A DNA stretch of 5,522 nt, taken from positions 1 to 5,522 of the forward strand of contig JAEWFU010000358.1 in the NCBI GenBank assembly GCA_023388675.1, in the 5' to 3' direction. The first letter of the stretch is position 1; the number at the start of each line of letters is the position of its first letter. Of the stretch, positions 5,387-5,522 are shown piece by piece. Source of the DNA: Pseudomonadota bacterium (GTDB lineage Bacteria; Pseudomonadota; Alphaproteobacteria; Rhizobiales; Rhizobiaceae). The translations under genes and the position numbers were made by a program. The notes below the pieces were generated by a model. It saw nothing but the letters and a program-made list of their open reading frames with translations. It was not told where the DNA came from and ran no database searches.

Positions 5387-5522
5387 CGCATCCATCCATC
5401 GACGAATTCGACACGCCCGACGCCGGCGAAGCGGCGCAGGCGTTCGAGTTCGGCTTCGAGCTTGGAGACAAGCACCTTGGACGTGCGGACGCCAGCTTCG
5501 GGCCAGAAGGCGCGTACGACGA
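5383..5522 (-). CDS. C-terminal end of an unidentified gene, possibly YcaQ/AlkZ-type DNA glycosylase
   Basis: On the minus strand, a frame open from the right edge ends at TGA 5385-5383, giving 45 residues and no start in the window. Sequence features are VRAFWPEAGVRTSK, a helix LEAELERLRRFAGV, and a final RVEFVDGWMR. Codon use (GC-rich third positions) and the ATGA overlap with the glycolipid-binding gene support a real coding end. The pattern of a beta-strand with xWPExG followed by a helix with ELxRLxRFxG recalls the C-terminus of YcaQ-type winged-helix proteins (COG3214, interstrand-crosslink DNA glycosylase), but this is from memory of the family and the catalytic region lies outside the window. 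Existence of the coding end is likely; its identity is tentative. Confidence 0.62.
   Translation of the reverse strand, partial: VVRAFWPEAGVRTSKVLVSKLEAELERLRRFAGVGRVEFVDGWMR

Overview
The window is GC-rich and densely coded. It looks like a chromosomal segment of an alphaproteobacterium, most likely Hyphomicrobiales (Rhizobiales). Three things point there: a two-domain cold-shock protein of the alphaproteobacterial type next to a secreted DUF192 protein, a basic hypothetical protein of a kind I recall from rhizobial genomes, and a palindromic intergenic repeat (core CCTCGGGCTTGTCCCGAGG) familiar from this group. No tRNA, rRNA, transposase, CRISPR array or phage gene was seen.

Layout, left to right. 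(1) 1-413, plus strand: the C-terminal part of a divergent J-domain protein, cut by the left edge. (2) 556-1074, plus: a 172-aa, very basic protein with no Phe, Tyr, Trp or Cys, function unknown, preceded by a hairpin. (3) 1129-1569, minus: glyoxalase I (gloA), convergent with gene 2. (4) 1570-1791: a 222-bp divergent promoter region with a candidate promoter for each side. (5) 1792-4591, plus: a tight four-gene run consisting of a tandem cold-shock-domain protein, a secreted DUF192 protein, and two alpha/beta hydrolases that overlap by 4 bp (ATGA). (6) 4592-4816: an intergenic region with a 32-bp perfect inverted repeat whose arms are themselves palindromic. (7) 4817-5522, minus: a putative glycolipid-binding (PA1994-like) protein, overlapped by 4 bp by the end of an upstream gene cut by the right edge. 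That partial gene resembles the C-terminus of YcaQ-type winged-helix DNA glycosylases, but only tentatively.

How the genes may work together: GloA starts methylglyoxal detoxification. The cold-shock protein probably binds single-stranded RNA or DNA. The two hydrolases are unrelated in detail but translationally coupled, and their substrates cannot be read from sequence. Most of the window is ordinary housekeeping or accessory chromosome. The features most worth a second look are the nested palindromic repeat, the aromatic-free basic protein, the Glu in the usual catalytic Asp position of the second hydrolase, and the two ATGA-coupled gene pairs. I found no convincing evidence of a new defence or mobile system.
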